Positions 19,212-29,132 of a DNA stretch of 64,000 nucleotides are shown in pieces. The stretch is taken from NCBI GenBank assembly GCA_963790585.1, contig CAWBOY010000002.1, positions 992,001 to 1,056,000 of the forward strand. Reading direction: 5' to 3'. Below the pieces are notes generated by a model. It worked only from the letters and a program-made list of their open reading frames with translations. It searched no databases and was not told the DNA's origin. This DNA comes from CAWBOY01 sp963790585 (GTDB taxonomy: Bacteria; Planctomycetota; Planctomycetia; Gemmatales; Gemmataceae). The translations under genes and the position numbers were made by a program. The stretch's first letter is position 1, and each line of letters opens with the position of its first letter.

Positions 19212-20759
19212 CTACTTCTCGCGCGGGCCAAAGTCGATCTTGGTCTCGCCGGTCTCCTTGGTGGCGTCGAGGGTCACCGTTCCTTTTTCGACACCGCACT
19301 CGAGCTTGCCGGTTTGGCGCGCGTGGTTGCCGTGTTCGCGATGCACTTCGACTTGAAAGGTATATGTGCCGGGCGCCAATGCTTTGCCTTTGTCGTCCTT
19401 GCCATCCCAAATGAGCGAATAGCTACCGGGCGCTCGAGAGGCCTTGGTCACGGCCCTTACGAGATCGTTGTCTTTGCTGCCCAGTTTCCACCAGTCAAAC
19501 AGGTCGCGCAGATACTTGGGCTGATTGCCCCAGACCGCGAGCGTCCGCACCGCCTTGCCGTCGGCATCTTCAATCCAGACGGCGACGTAGGGGCGTCTGA
19601 CCTTTCGACCTCCCGCGGCCGGAGCGAGGAGCTTGAGGTTGATAGTTACCTGATGATTATCCGGCCACGCATCGGCCGAACAGTTCTGCGTGAGGACTCG
19701 TTCACGTAGGCCGGACGAGCGATGAACCACGCCGTCCGAGCCAATGATAAGGCAGTTCGCGTCGGCAACACGTTCGACGAGTTCCTGGCCCTCGGCAGGG
19801 GAGAGCGTGCAAAGAGCGGTGGCCAAGGCATTCGCGGTCGAGGCATCGGCCGCCACGACGGTTGCGCTGGCGGCTCCGGTCGCCGGTCGGCCAGTCTTTG
19901 GGTCGAGAATATGGGAATACGAGACCCCGTCGATGATTCGCAGGCGCTCATAAGGTGCGCTCGTGGCGACGGCTTGATCGCGTAGTACCAATCGCGTCAT
20001 GGGGTCGGCATTGTCCTGTGGCCGATCCGGATGGGCGACGCCGATTTCCCAACCGAAGCCGTCGACTCCGTTGCCGTCGCCAAGAGCGATGATGTCGCCG
20101 CCGATATCGAGCAGTAACCCGGCAACGCCTGTTTCTTTCTTAGCTAATCGACCAGCGCGATCGAGGATGTAAGACTTGCCAAGAGCGTCGACGTTCCAGG
20201 GCTGCTCGTTCAATCGCAGGACCAGATCGTTTAAGGCGCTATCTGTGGGCAATGTATTGGTATGTTCGGCGCATTTCCAGACATCGAGCAACGCGCCAAG
20301 CCGGGCGTCGAAGGCTCCGTCGGTCCCGCCACGCCAGCTTTCGCACAGCTGCAACACTTCGCCCAGCTCGGTGGAGGGCGCCCCGTGAGCCCTTGGCTTG
20401 TTAATTTCACTTTCGGGATCGCGCGTACTCAAGATTTTTTCGAGCCGACTGATCTCGCGCAGAACGATTTCTTCGCAGCGCTGGGCCGTGCTGGCAGAAT
20501 CAGTCGCCACATAAAGATCGAGCGACGTGCCGAGAACGTTGTCGCGACGAAAGGAAAAACCGGAAAACGGATTGGTTAGCCGTGAGGCTGGCAGCAAGAC
20601 AAAGGCCGACGGCACAGTCAAGGCCGCGACGGACAGCAATGGCCTGGCTCCCGCGAGGCTGGGAACTGCGAAAACGATACCTTGTAAGACTACAAGAAGC
20701 ACTGCCGCGATAAGAAAACGCCCGCTCCGATACTTAAAAAATGCGAACAGCGAAGACAT
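19212..20759 (-). CDS. Membrane-anchored ApbE-like FAD:protein FMN transferase fused to DUF2271
   Basis: ATG 20759 is preferred over the longer frame to 20804 because AAGGAG lies eight bases upstream. The 515 residues comprise two N-terminal hydrophobic helices (about 15-60), an ApbE domain (about 70-345) and a DUF2271 domain (about 365-510). ApbE landmarks: GTSLDLYV, DARLGALLDVWK, LLDIGGD and the signature SYSHILDPKTGRPATG. ApbE attaches FMN to a Thr of exported flavoproteins; DUF2271 has a beta-sandwich pattern (PGSYSLIWDGKDDKGKALAPGTY). With the adjacent PepSY membrane protein this suggests a small extracytoplasmic flavin electron-transfer module. No FMN-acceptor domain with an obvious [ST]GAT site is adjacent. 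Confidence 0.85.
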   Translation of the reverse strand: MSSLFAFFKYRSGRFLIAAVLLVVLQGIVFAVPSLAGARPLLSVAALTVPSAFVLLPASRLTNPFSGFSFRRDNVLGTSLDLYVATDSASTAQRCEEIVLREISRLEKILSTRDPESEINKPRAHGAPSTELGEVLQLCESWRGGTDGAFDARLGALLDVWKCAEHTNTLPTDSALNDLVLRLNEQPWNVDALGKSYILDRAGRLAKKETGVAGLLLDIGGDIIALGDGNGVDGFGWEIGVAHPDRPQDNADPMTRLVLRDQAVATSAPYERLRIIDGVSYSHILDPKTGRPATGAASATVVAADASTANALATALCTLSPAEGQELVERVADANCLIIGSDGVVHRSSGLRERVLTQNCSADAWPDNHQVTINLKLLAPAAGGRKVRRPYVAVWIEDADGKAVRTLAVWGNQPKYLRDLFDWWKLGSKDNDLVRAVTKASRAPGSYSLIWDGKDDKGKALAPGTYTFQVEVHREHGNHARQTGKLECGVEKGTVTLDATKETGETKIDFGPREK

Positions 20760-21058
20760 TCGAGAAGCTCCTTGGCAACACGATCGTGCGGGGAGAGTCG
20801 CCAATCTATTGGTGAGATAGTTCCTACAATAACTAGCAATTGTGAAATCTTAATGAAGACGGCTTGAATCCTTACGAACAGCGGACGCCCGCCTCCCGAC
20901 TGTGGCAATAGCGAAGTATGTAAGCTGGCCAGGGAACCTCTTCTCGTGGCATTTCATGTGACATTTCCGGAACGCGATCGTATCCTATCGTAGAATCAGA
21001 TCAATCTTTTTTTCCTGCGCCACGGCAATTTCGACCAGGTTTAGCAGGCCCTACTGAA
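20760..21058. other. Divergent intergenic region
   Basis: The stretch between the ApbE-like gene (minus) and the kinase promoter carries no supported gene. It is A/T-richer than its neighbours and holds the upstream region of both transcription units. Confidence 0.5.
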
Positions 21059-21088
21059 TTGACACGGGCAATCGAACGAGAGTATAAT
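21059..21088 (+). promoter_or_regulatory. Consensus sigma-70 promoter for the kinase gene
   Basis: A perfect -35 box TTGACA (21059-21064) and perfect -10 box TATAAT (21083-21088) are separated by 18 bases, directly upstream of the kinase gene at 21274. This predicts a leader of about 180 bases. Such a full match is rare in this G/C-rich window. Confidence 0.65.
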
Positions 21089-21273
21089 CACCTGCCTATG
21101 CGTCGGGATGATGCTCTCTCTTTCGTTTATCGAGCGGCAACGGAGGTCTTCCGGCCGTTTCATCTCTTTGCCGAACTGTCTCCTCTTAGAACAATAGAGA
21201 CAGTGGATCGACGTCGGATTTGGAGGCCGAACTACCTTTCTTTGGGGAGCGGGTCACTCCGTGCGGTTGCTTC

Positions 21274-24200
21274 ATGGCTGAACCTATCAGTGAAACACCG
21301 AGCGAACTGCGGCGCCGTGAGTCGTTGCGCACGGAAGAGCTGCTTTTCACCAACGGATTGCCGCCGACCGACGACACGCCAACGATTATTTCGCGGGCGG
21401 CAATCAAGCCCGCTGAGGACCCGGGAAGTGTGCGCGGTCGACATTTGGCTCATTTTGAATTGATCGAATCCATTGGCGTCGGCGGTATGGCAGCTGTGTT
21501 ACGGGCGCACGACACCCAGCTGGATCGTTTTGTCGCACTGAAGATATTGCCACCTGATTTGGCCAGCGATCCCGAGAATGTCCGACGCTTTCATCAAGAA
21601 GCCCGCTCGGCAGCTAAATTAGACCACGAAAACATCGCCCGCGTGTTTTTCTGCGGCGAAGACCAAAGACTCCATTTCATCGCCTTCGAGTTCGTCGAGG
21701 GTGACAACCTACGCACGATCCTCGACCAGCGTGGCCGACTTCCTGAAGCGGAAGCGATCAACTACATGATTCAGGTGGCCGCTGGCCTGTGTCATGCGGA
21801 TGAACGTGGGGTGGTGCATCGGGACATCAAGCCGTCAAATATAATTATCTCGCCGAACGGCCGAGCAAAACTCGTCGATATGGGCTTGGCTCGATGCCTC
21901 GAACCCCGTAGCGACAAAGACTTGACACAATCCGGCGTCACATTGGGGACGTTTGACTATATTTCGCCCGAACAAGCGCTCGAGCCGCGCGACGCCGATG
22001 TACGATCGGATATTTACTCTCTCGGTTGCACGTTTTATCACTGTCTAACAGGTCGCCCACCGGTTCCTGAAGGCACGGCGGCGAAGAAGTTGCACCATCA
22101 CCAACACGTCAAGCCGCAAGATCCGCGGCAGCTGGTTGCGGGTCTGTCGAATGAAGTCGCGCTCGTTCTCGATCACATGATGGCGAAGAATCCCAGCGAT
22201 CGTTATCAGACCCCCTCGGATCTCATTCAACATTTGTTGCAGGTTGGGCGTAAACTTGGGGCGGCTTCAGCACTTCCCGATGGAGCGTTGACTGTCGAGG
22301 CACCGCTGCCGCGCCCGCCGAGTGCTCGACCACTGTTAATCGCGGCCTTTTTCGCCGCTTTGGTCGTTGTCTTGTTGCTCGTGCTCGAGCCGTTGGGCCC
22401 AGCTAACCAGAGGCCATTCCGCCAGCCCAAAGCCACGGAGCACCTTGCGCCTCCGAAAAACGATTTCGGTCCAAGAAAAGATGAGATCGTCAAGGCAGAG
22501 CTACCGAAAGATCGCGATCGGTCGGGTGCTGATGCCTTGGAAAAAACACTGGTGTACGACGATGAAAAGAGCCAAGTGACGGATCTGAGCGAATGGATTA
22601 ACAGAAGCGCCATTGGGCCAGAGTCGAATGTCGAAATTTTGTTGTCACGCGACCGCACTTTGAATGTGACGAAAGAGGTCGATGGCGGCATCAAGATCGC
22701 GGCAAAATCCGTTCGAGTGAAGGCAAAATATCCCGGCTTCAAACCGACACTGCGGATCCGCTATATCGATCGACCAACCGATAATTCCGTGATTTGGGCG
22801 GCCTTGCAGATACGCAGCGACACCTGCCAAGTGCAGGGCCTGCGGTTCATTGTCGATGCAGAGAAAGATGCGCCGTTGACGGCACTGCATTTGATCGGCG
22901 GCCGGCAGGTGGTTCGGAACTGCGATTTTATTCAGGTCAATCCGCGCGAATCGTCGCAGGTGTTGAGTTCCATAGTCACGGATGCCAAAGACACCGCAAC
23001 GCAGCTTGTGCTGAAGGAAAGCAAATTCTTGGCTTTTGAGTCACTTGTGCGTGATGGCTCCGACGCGATTGAGAAGCTCGATCTCAAAGGTGGCGGCGTT
23101 CGCGCTAATGGTTTGCCGGTCGGCAAAGATGGCGTGTTACGCCGCGGCGCGGTTGCCGTCCAGGTGGAAGACTCGCCTTTGGACCACACTCGTCCGTGCT
23201 ATGCCTCGAAGGACGGGGCGAGACCTTCGACGACGCGGGGAGTAGTAATCTGACCCACTGTTCCGTTATGAGTGGCGCGGGCTCCGTGACATTTGAAATC
23301 CGCAAAGGAGCCGCTGGCGCGGTCAACGCTGATTCGTGCCTGTTTTCTCGGCCTGAAGTTCCTGGGCTGGAGAGTTCCGGAGCCGTGCTAATTCATCAAG
23401 AAGACGCTAATGACATGGTAATTTATAGGGGAACAGGGAACCGTTATCACAATCTCGAGAGCTACTGGTCGATTGGCGAAGAGACAAAGGATTGGACCGA
23501 GTACCTCGCCTATCTTTCCAACAAGAATCAGAACCAGGACTCGTCGCCGTCGCCTTTGACGGAGTCGCCTTGGAAACAAGAGAACCCCCTACGTGCGCTT
23601 GCAAACGCCAGCATTGCTTCCGTGGCAAGCGGGTCACGGAGCAAAAAGGATACGGATCGCACGCTTGATCTTGCGTTTGAAGTGAACGATCAGCTTGCCT
23701 CGATGCGCACCGGCACCGGCACGGCGATTCATTTGATCGGTGTTGAGCGCCTGGGATCGTTTTCGTTTCTCAATGGCGTAAGACCACTCGATCAGAAACC
23801 AGACGGCGTCGCGCGGAAGGTGCGCATTGTCGATCCGTCAATAAAAGAGACGGGAAATGGAGTCTACCGGACCCTGGAAGTCGCGGTGAAAGAGGCTGTT
23901 CCCGGCGACACGATCGAGATTCGTCATACGGGCGCGTTGGCATGCAAACCGCTCGACCTGGAAGAGGCAAACATCGACCTCACGATTCAGCCGGCCCAAG
24001 GATTTCGGCCTTATCTCACTTTCGGTGAAACAACAGAGAGCGATGCGGCCTTGTTTGTGTTGCACGACGCTCGACTGAAGCTATCGGGCCTCGAATTTCG
24101 CCTGAAGCCGATGCGCGAGGAATTCACCGTGCAATCGGTTGTCACATTGGTCGGAGAGGGCAGCTGCTCGTTGCAAGACTGCATCATCACGCTCGAATCC

Positions 24201-24947
24201 GGCGAGGGTAAGACACATCTCGCCGCGGCGACCGTTTCAATTTTGGGCCCTGCGAAGATGAAGATGGACATGCGGCCCAGTCGAATACCGGGGCCGATCC
24301 GCTTGAGCTTCGACAACTGCGTGATCCGAGGCGACGGTGACCTAGTCTGGGATCGCGCTGTTCGATCCTTCGACCTAAAGATCAACAATACGCTCGCCGC
24401 TCTGGCGGGCAGCCTGTTGAATGTTGAAGTACCGCGTGATTCAAACCCTCCGCCAGGATTGGCCGTTAATGTCGCGTTGACGAAAGTGACGACATTTCTG
24501 AGCGGAAACTTGCTGAGGCTGAATGTGGGAAATGATCTGAAAGGTCTTATCCCTATACACGTTGCGCCAACGGAATGTTTTTTCGCAGCTGCGAACGCAG
24601 GCAAATCTCTGATACACCTTGACGGACCGGAGACCGATCCGCAAAAGCTGAAAATAGAAAAGCTGCTCGACTGGCAGGCGGGCGCCAATAGTTATGTGCT
24701 TGCCTCCTCGCCTTACTTTGACCAGCAACCACCTGGCGAGGCAATGTCCGTTAAGATGCCGATGGATGCCGACAGCTGGAAGACCTTCTCTGGCGAAGAA
24801 AGGAGTCTATTCGATGGAAAATTTACCATCGCGCCGCCGCCGGATCTCAAGTTCGCGAAGGTAACGCCTGAGGTCATCAAACCTCAAGACTCACGATACG
24901 GCGCTGACACTAGCCCGCTCCAAAAGCTATTCGCACAGTCGGAATAG
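21274..24947 (+). CDS. Ser/Thr protein kinase with DMG variant and large beta-helix-like outer region (frameshifted)
   Basis: ATG 21274 is used; TTG 21220 is the only earlier start. Kinase domain about 62-330: G-loop GVGGMAAV, Lys90 in VALK, HRDIKPSN, then VDMGLAR, so DFG is DMG (about 202-204), and YISPEQ. A TM helix lies at 354-378, followed by over 800 residues of beta-rich, evenly repeating segments (LQIRSDTCQVQGLRF, LHLIGGRQVVRNCDF) like right-handed parallel beta-helices. The first frame ends at 23253, but the fold continues in another frame (GETFDDAGSSNL...) to 24947. Restoring one G in the run at 23215-23218 gives SKDGGETFDDAG and a protein of about 1220 residues. The outer part may bind a polysaccharide. 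Confidence 0.8.
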
Positions 24948-25047
24948 TTCGTAGCCAGTAGTCCGTAGTCAGTAGCAAAGAATAAAATAACGAAGTGATC
25001 CCAAATACTGAAGTCGCTATTTGCTTAGGGCTACTGGCTACGGACTA
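24945..25047. repeat. Long inverted repeat between convergent genes
   Basis: An 18-base arm (24945-24962) pairs with 25030-25047, with only two G-U pairs in RNA. The left arm begins in the kinase stop codon and contains repeated CGTAG(C/T)CAGTAG units. It lies between the kinase and the small convergent gene and may serve as a bidirectional terminator or be a dispersed repeat. Confidence 0.55.
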
Positions 25048-25079
25048 TGAAAGAGTAACGCTTTGGAGCCGTTAAATCG

Positions 25080-25241
25080 TCACTTCTTTTTCGTTTTCTT
25101 GCTCTTCTTTTTCGGCGTGGCTTCTTGAGCAGACTTTGTCGTCTTTTTGGTCTCAGTTTTTTTCGGCGTCCCGCCAAAAATGGCCGCCCAGCCGTCCGCA
25201 TAGTTTTCGGTTTCCGCTAGACCGACACGGATAATGCTCAC
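25080..25241 (-). CDS. Small protein with lysine-rich tail
   Basis: GTG 25241 is chosen because GGGAGA lies seven to eight bases upstream; a TTG at 25274 is possible. The 53-residue product begins (V)SIIRVGLAETENYADGWAAIFGG and ends in a Lys/Thr-rich tail (KKKSKKTKKK). Small proteins of this shape (IIRVGLAET...GW.AIFG plus a basic tail) recur in planctomycetes as far as I recall; function unknown. The basic tail suggests nucleic-acid or ribosome contact, which is inference. Confidence 0.55.
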   Translation of the reverse strand: MSIIRVGLAETENYADGWAAIFGGTPKKTETKKTTKSAQEATPKKKSKKTKKK

Positions 25242-25361
25242 GAGGAATTCTCCCAGACAGTCTCCCGTAATCAATCGACGTTGAAACGCTTCGGGATGGC
25301 AGCGTAAAACGTATAAGAGTGTAGTTTAATCCAGGGCGCGAGATTTGTCACGAAAAAGACG

Positions 25362-26525
25362 TCAACGTCCTTTGGCCGCGAATCGGAAGAGAATCTCGCT
25401 CGCCGTCTCGACGTGATCTAGCTCAATCCATTCATCGCATGTGTGGGCTTGGGCGATGTCCCCGGGCCCGAAGACCACTGTTGGTATTCCCGCAGCTGAC
25501 AGTGGTCCGCCATCGGTGCCGTATGGTACCGCCATCACTTGATGCCCACCGACGACGACATTGATGGCCGCGCCAAGGCGCGCGACCAGTTCGTCGGAAC
25601 CGGTCGCCGCCAACGGCGGCAGAGACATCCACGGCTTGGGGCACTCAACGAGGATGTTCGCGCTTAACCGTTCCTTGAGCCAGGCGACGAAATGGGCGTG
25701 GGTCGCATCGGGGTCTTCACACGGAAGTAGACGCCGATCAATCTCGATGCGGCAGCGGTCCGGCACCGTGTTGACGCTCGTCCCACCCTCGATGCGGCCG
25801 ACGCTGAGCGAAGGCGATCCCAGCCTATCGTCGGTAAGAGACGTACCGACTTGGTCGGCATAATCCCTTATGGCCAGGAGGACCTCGGCCATGTGATAGA
25901 TGGCGTTGACGCCTTGTTGCGGCCGAGAGCTATGACAGGATTTGCCGACTGTATGCACGATCCAGCGCGCAACCCCCTTGTGGGCATTGACGATTTGCAA
26001 CCCTGTCGGCTCGGCCACGATGGCATAAAGCGGGCCGGTTCGACCGCCCTTGAGATCGGTCTTGACGAGGCGCTGGACGCCGAGAAAGGTGGATTCCTCG
26101 TCCACAGTGCAAGCCATGACGACGCGGCCACAATTCGGCGGACGCTCACGGGCAAGACGAGCAAACGCGGTGAGCATTGCCGCCATGCCACCTTTGACGT
26201 CACAAGCTCCGCGACCGTAGAGCCGGCCATTTTCGATGGCAGCGCCGAACGGATCGATCGTCATCTGATCCGTTGGAACCGTGTCTTGGTGAACCTCAAA
26301 AACGATGGTTGGTCCCGTTCCGGGCAGGTCGCACCAGGCGACGATATTTTCTCGCAAGGCCGCGACCGGTTGCCTTTCATAGGGCACGCCGAGATCTCGG
26401 AAAAACTCTTCGAGGTAGGCGGTTACGCGATATTCGTAAAATTCGGGCCCTTTAAGATCACGGCCCATCGGATTGATGCTCGGCAGGCGGACGAGATCGC
26501 GTAGGAGCCGGGTCGATTCAAGCAT
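25362..26525 (-). CDS. M20 family metallopeptidase (ArgE/DapE/acetylornithine deacetylase type)
   Basis: ATG 26525 matches the family N-terminus (LLRDLVRLPSINPMG); a GTG at 26573 has no ribosome site. The 387-residue protein carries the expected zinc ligands and catalytic residues: His79 in EVHQDTVP, Asp109 in GACDVKGG, the pair Glu143/Glu144 in DEES, the acidic ligand in AEPTG, and the C-terminal His in AQAHTCDEW. The lid domain covers about residues 185-295. Relatives remove N-acyl groups from amino acids (acetylornithine, succinyl-diaminopimelate), but the sequence does not fix the substrate. No arginine or lysine genes are adjacent. Confidence 0.85.
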   Translation of the reverse strand: MLESTRLLRDLVRLPSINPMGRDLKGPEFYEYRVTAYLEEFFRDLGVPYERQPVAALRENIVAWCDLPGTGPTIVFEVHQDTVPTDQMTIDPFGAAIENGRLYGRGACDVKGGMAAMLTAFARLARERPPNCGRVVMACTVDEESTFLGVQRLVKTDLKGGRTGPLYAIVAEPTGLQIVNAHKGVARWIVHTVGKSCHSSRPQQGVNAIYHMAEVLLAIRDYADQVGTSLTDDRLGSPSLSVGRIEGGTSVNTVPDRCRIEIDRRLLPCEDPDATHAHFVAWLKERLSANILVECPKPWMSLPPLAATGSDELVARLGAAINVVVGGHQVMAVPYGTDGGPLSAAGIPTVVFGPGDIAQAHTCDEWIELDHVETASEILFRFAAKGR

Positions 26526-26587
26526 GGTCCACCGTGATTCGGCGGTAGAGTCAAACGGGAAGGTGCTGCTCACGGAATTGTAGCGTT

Positions 26588-26899
26588 TCAGCCGGCTTTG
26601 CGGATTGGCTCGGAGATCGTGGCGGAATAGTTCTCGGCAGCTCGTGACAAATCGGGCAATGCCGACATTGGTGGGAACACGGAGTGCCGGCCGATTTTGC
26701 CGATTCGTTCCGCCGCCACGGATAGCTCGACCAGTGCCGCCAGGCTAGGGTCCCACCGCTTCACGCAGTCGGAGCAAACGCCTTCATAGGTATCACCGAG
26801 CACGATTTGGTGAACGTTGGTCGGAAGCAATCGCTGCTCGCACAATCCGCAACATTCGTCGCGTTTGACCGGTTTACTCGAAAGAAACAACCGCGGCAT
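26588..26899 (-). CDS. Small protein with paired CxxC zinc-binding motifs
   Basis: ATG 26899 is preferred because GAGG lies eight bases before it; in-frame ATGs at 26905 and 26920 are alternatives. The 103 residues contain CGLCEQ and, 27 residues later, CSDC, a spacing typical of a treble-clef or zinc-ribbon knuckle. An alpha-helical region with conserved-looking Ala/Leu follows. No catalytic motif is visible and I do not recognise the family. Divergent from sucC. Confidence 0.5.
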   Translation of the reverse strand: MPRLFLSSKPVKRDECCGLCEQRLLPTNVHQIVLGDTYEGVCSDCVKRWDPSLAALVELSVAAERIGKIGRHSVFPPMSALPDLSRAAENYSATISEPIRKAG

Positions 26900-27257
26900 G
26901 GTCATGACCTCGTTGGGCATAAACCCCGATCGCAGACGTCGTATCCACACAGAAGAGTATCGTCGACGATTCGAGTTAAGGCTTGCTGTTTTACGGTCAA
27001 CTTGGGTCTTACGCGTAGTCATTCGTAAAGCTGTGTCGGTGCGGTACGTCTTTAGGAACTGTTGCACCTTTCCGTAGCGTCGTGGGATATGCCGAAGAAA
27101 TGGCCTGCGCGGTCCAGGATTCACGCGGCCTTGTCGATTTCCCTTCCCCGCGTGCGACAGGACCCTATAACAGACTCCGTCGCACATTATCTGTCATCTG
27201 TCGTGCTTCGATCCGGTCGTTGGGCCGGCGCTGAGAAATCGCATTGGGGAGAATCGA

Positions 27258-28448
27258 ATGAAGCTGCATGAGTACCAGGCCAAAGACCTTTTGGCGTCAG
27301 CCGGCGCGACAGTTCCGAAGGGGATCGTCGTCAGTTCAGCGGCGGAAGCGGAGCAAGCGTTTGACAAAGTGGGCGGCCCGGTGGTGCTCAAGGCTCAGAT
27401 TCACGCCGGCGGTCGCGGTAAAGGAACTTTCAAAGGCTCGGGCGTTGAGCACGGCGGCGTTAAATTCATCAAGAACCGTGCCGACGTCAAGGCCGTTGCC
27501 GACGTGATGTTCAAGTATCCTCTCGTTACAAAGCAGACCGGCGAGGTTGGCCAAAAGGTTGCCAAAGTCCTCGTCGTTCATGCCGCGGATCAAATTGCCC
27601 GCGAAGTCTACGTTGGCGTCGTCCTCGACCGCGCGATCGGCTTGCCGATTTTTATGGCCTGCGCCGAAGGCGGCGTCGAAATCGAGGAAGTCGCGGCAAC
27701 CCATCCGGAAAAGATTCTCAAGGTGGTGATCGACCCGGACGCGGGTCTGCTGCCCCACCAGGCGCGACGGCTGGCATTTGAGCTGAAGTTCACCGGCGAT
27801 CAGATTGCCCAAGCCGAAAAGATGTTCATCGCCCTGGCCAAAGTTTACCTCGATAAAGATTGCACGCTTGCCGAAATCAATCCCCTGGTTGTCACGGCCA
27901 AAGGCGAGGTTCAGGTCCTCGACGCCAAGATCACGATCGACGACAACGCCATGTTTCGCCACCCCGAGTTGGCCGCGCTTCGTGACGAGACCGAAGAGGA
28001 CCCCGCCGAACTGCGGGCCGGCAAGTCGGGTCTCAGTTTCATCAAACTCGACGGCAACATCGGCTGTCTGGTCAACGGCGCGGGCCTGGCGATGGCCACG
28101 ATGGACATTATCAAGTATCACGGCGGCGAACCGGCCAATTTCTTGGACGTCGGGGGTGGCGCCAACAAGGACCAGGTCACCGAAGCGTTCCGCATTCTGC
28201 TCGGCGATCCCAATGTCAAAGCCGTGTTGGTGAACATCTTCGGCGGCATTATGAAATGTGACATCATCGCCGGGGCCATCCTCGCCGCGTTCAAAGAGGT
28301 CGGCTTTCATGTCCCGCTCGTTGTTCGGCTGGAAGGTACCAATGTCGAACTCGGCAAGAAGATGTTATCCGAAAGCGGCCTGGCCATCACCACAGCCGAC
28401 GGCTTGACCGAGGCAGCGAAAAAGGTCGTCGCGGCGGCGAAGAAATGA
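27258..28448 (+). CDS. sucC: Succinyl-CoA synthetase (ADP-forming) beta subunit
   Basis: A 396-residue protein matching SucC over its length. MKLHEYQAKDLLASAGATVPKG is the ATP-grasp start, with KAQIHAGGRGKGTFK, AEINPLVVT, DAKITIDDNAMFRHPEL, GNIGCLVNGAGLAMATMDIIK, FLDVGGGA and VNIFGGIMKCD following. It works in the TCA cycle with SucD, converting succinyl-CoA to succinate with formation of ATP. ATG 27258 follows GGGAGA. A Uma2-family gene separates it from sucD, which is unusual. Confidence 0.96.
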   Translation: MKLHEYQAKDLLASAGATVPKGIVVSSAAEAEQAFDKVGGPVVLKAQIHAGGRGKGTFKGSGVEHGGVKFIKNRADVKAVADVMFKYPLVTKQTGEVGQKVAKVLVVHAADQIAREVYVGVVLDRAIGLPIFMACAEGGVEIEEVAATHPEKILKVVIDPDAGLLPHQARRLAFELKFTGDQIAQAEKMFIALAKVYLDKDCTLAEINPLVVTAKGEVQVLDAKITIDDNAMFRHPELAALRDETEEDPAELRAGKSGLSFIKLDGNIGCLVNGAGLAMATMDIIKYHGGEPANFLDVGGGANKDQVTEAFRILLGDPNVKAVLVNIFGGIMKCDIIAGAILAAFKEVGFHVPLVVRLEGTNVELGKKMLSESGLAITTADGLTEAAKKVVAAAKK

Positions 28449-28466
28449 TTGGAGGGACGCAATCTG

Positions 28467-29069
28467 ATGTCTACAATCGCGACCGAATGCATGTCAGCAC
28501 AGGAGTTCTGGGAGTGGGCATGTCGGCCAGAAAACAAGGAAAAGCACTTTGAACTCGATCGTGGGGAGATCGTCGAGATGCCACCGCCAGGTGAACTGCT
28601 CGGCGCCTATTGTAGCTGGATCAGTTACCTATTATGGGCCTACGTGCTGCGGCGCGGCAAGGGTTACGTGTGCGGAAATGACACCGGATTGCTCGTATCC
28701 AAAGACCCGGACGTCGTTCGCAGTCCGGATGTGATGCTCTTCAATGAAAGTCGTACATTGCAATCTTTGTCACTAAAATTCGCCGAGACTGTGCCGACTT
28801 TAATCGTTGAAGTGTTATCGCCGAACGATCAGTTTTCTATTCTTAATGTCCGAATTAACCAGTTTTGCAAAAGGGGTGTCCCCCTGATTTGGGCTATCGA
28901 TCCTGTTGTCCGCAGTGTCACGGTTTATCGACCCGGGCGAGAACACTACGTAGTCGACGAAACGGACGAATTAACCGGAGAGGACGTGCTTCCTGACCTG
29001 CATGTCCCCGTACACACGCTCTTCAATGTTCCTGGTAGCGAAGATGTAGGATCAATCCCTGTGAAATAA
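28467..29069 (+). CDS. Uma2 family protein (PD-(D/E)XK nuclease fold), inserted between sucC and sucD
   Basis: ATG 28467 follows GGAGG. The 200-residue protein shows the Uma2 pattern: FELDRGEIVEMPPPGELL, NDTGLLVSKDPDVVRSPDVMLF, TLIVEVLSPNDQ (the PD...EVLSP acidic core with Glu and Asp), and KRGVPLIWAIDPVVRSVTVYRPG. Uma2 genes are greatly expanded in cyanobacteria and planctomycetes; a PD-(D/E)XK nuclease fold is known, but the role is not. It lies 18 bases after the sucC stop and 63 before sucD, on the same strand, so it is likely cotranscribed. Confidence 0.85.
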   Translation: MSTIATECMSAQEFWEWACRPENKEKHFELDRGEIVEMPPPGELLGAYCSWISYLLWAYVLRRGKGYVCGNDTGLLVSKDPDVVRSPDVMLFNESRTLQSLSLKFAETVPTLIVEVLSPNDQFSILNVRINQFCKRGVPLIWAIDPVVRSVTVYRPGREHYVVDETDELTGEDVLPDLHVPVHTLFNVPGSEDVGSIPVK

Positions 29070-29132
29070 ACACCGAGCACAAATCGGACCGCCAATAGTT
29101 CTATCGCATATATCCACCGAGAGAAAGTCCTC

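Noticed and set aside
23196..24947. A separate beta-helix protein gene beginning at 23196
   Set aside because: No start context or signal peptide; the sequence continues the kinase's outer domain after one lost G.
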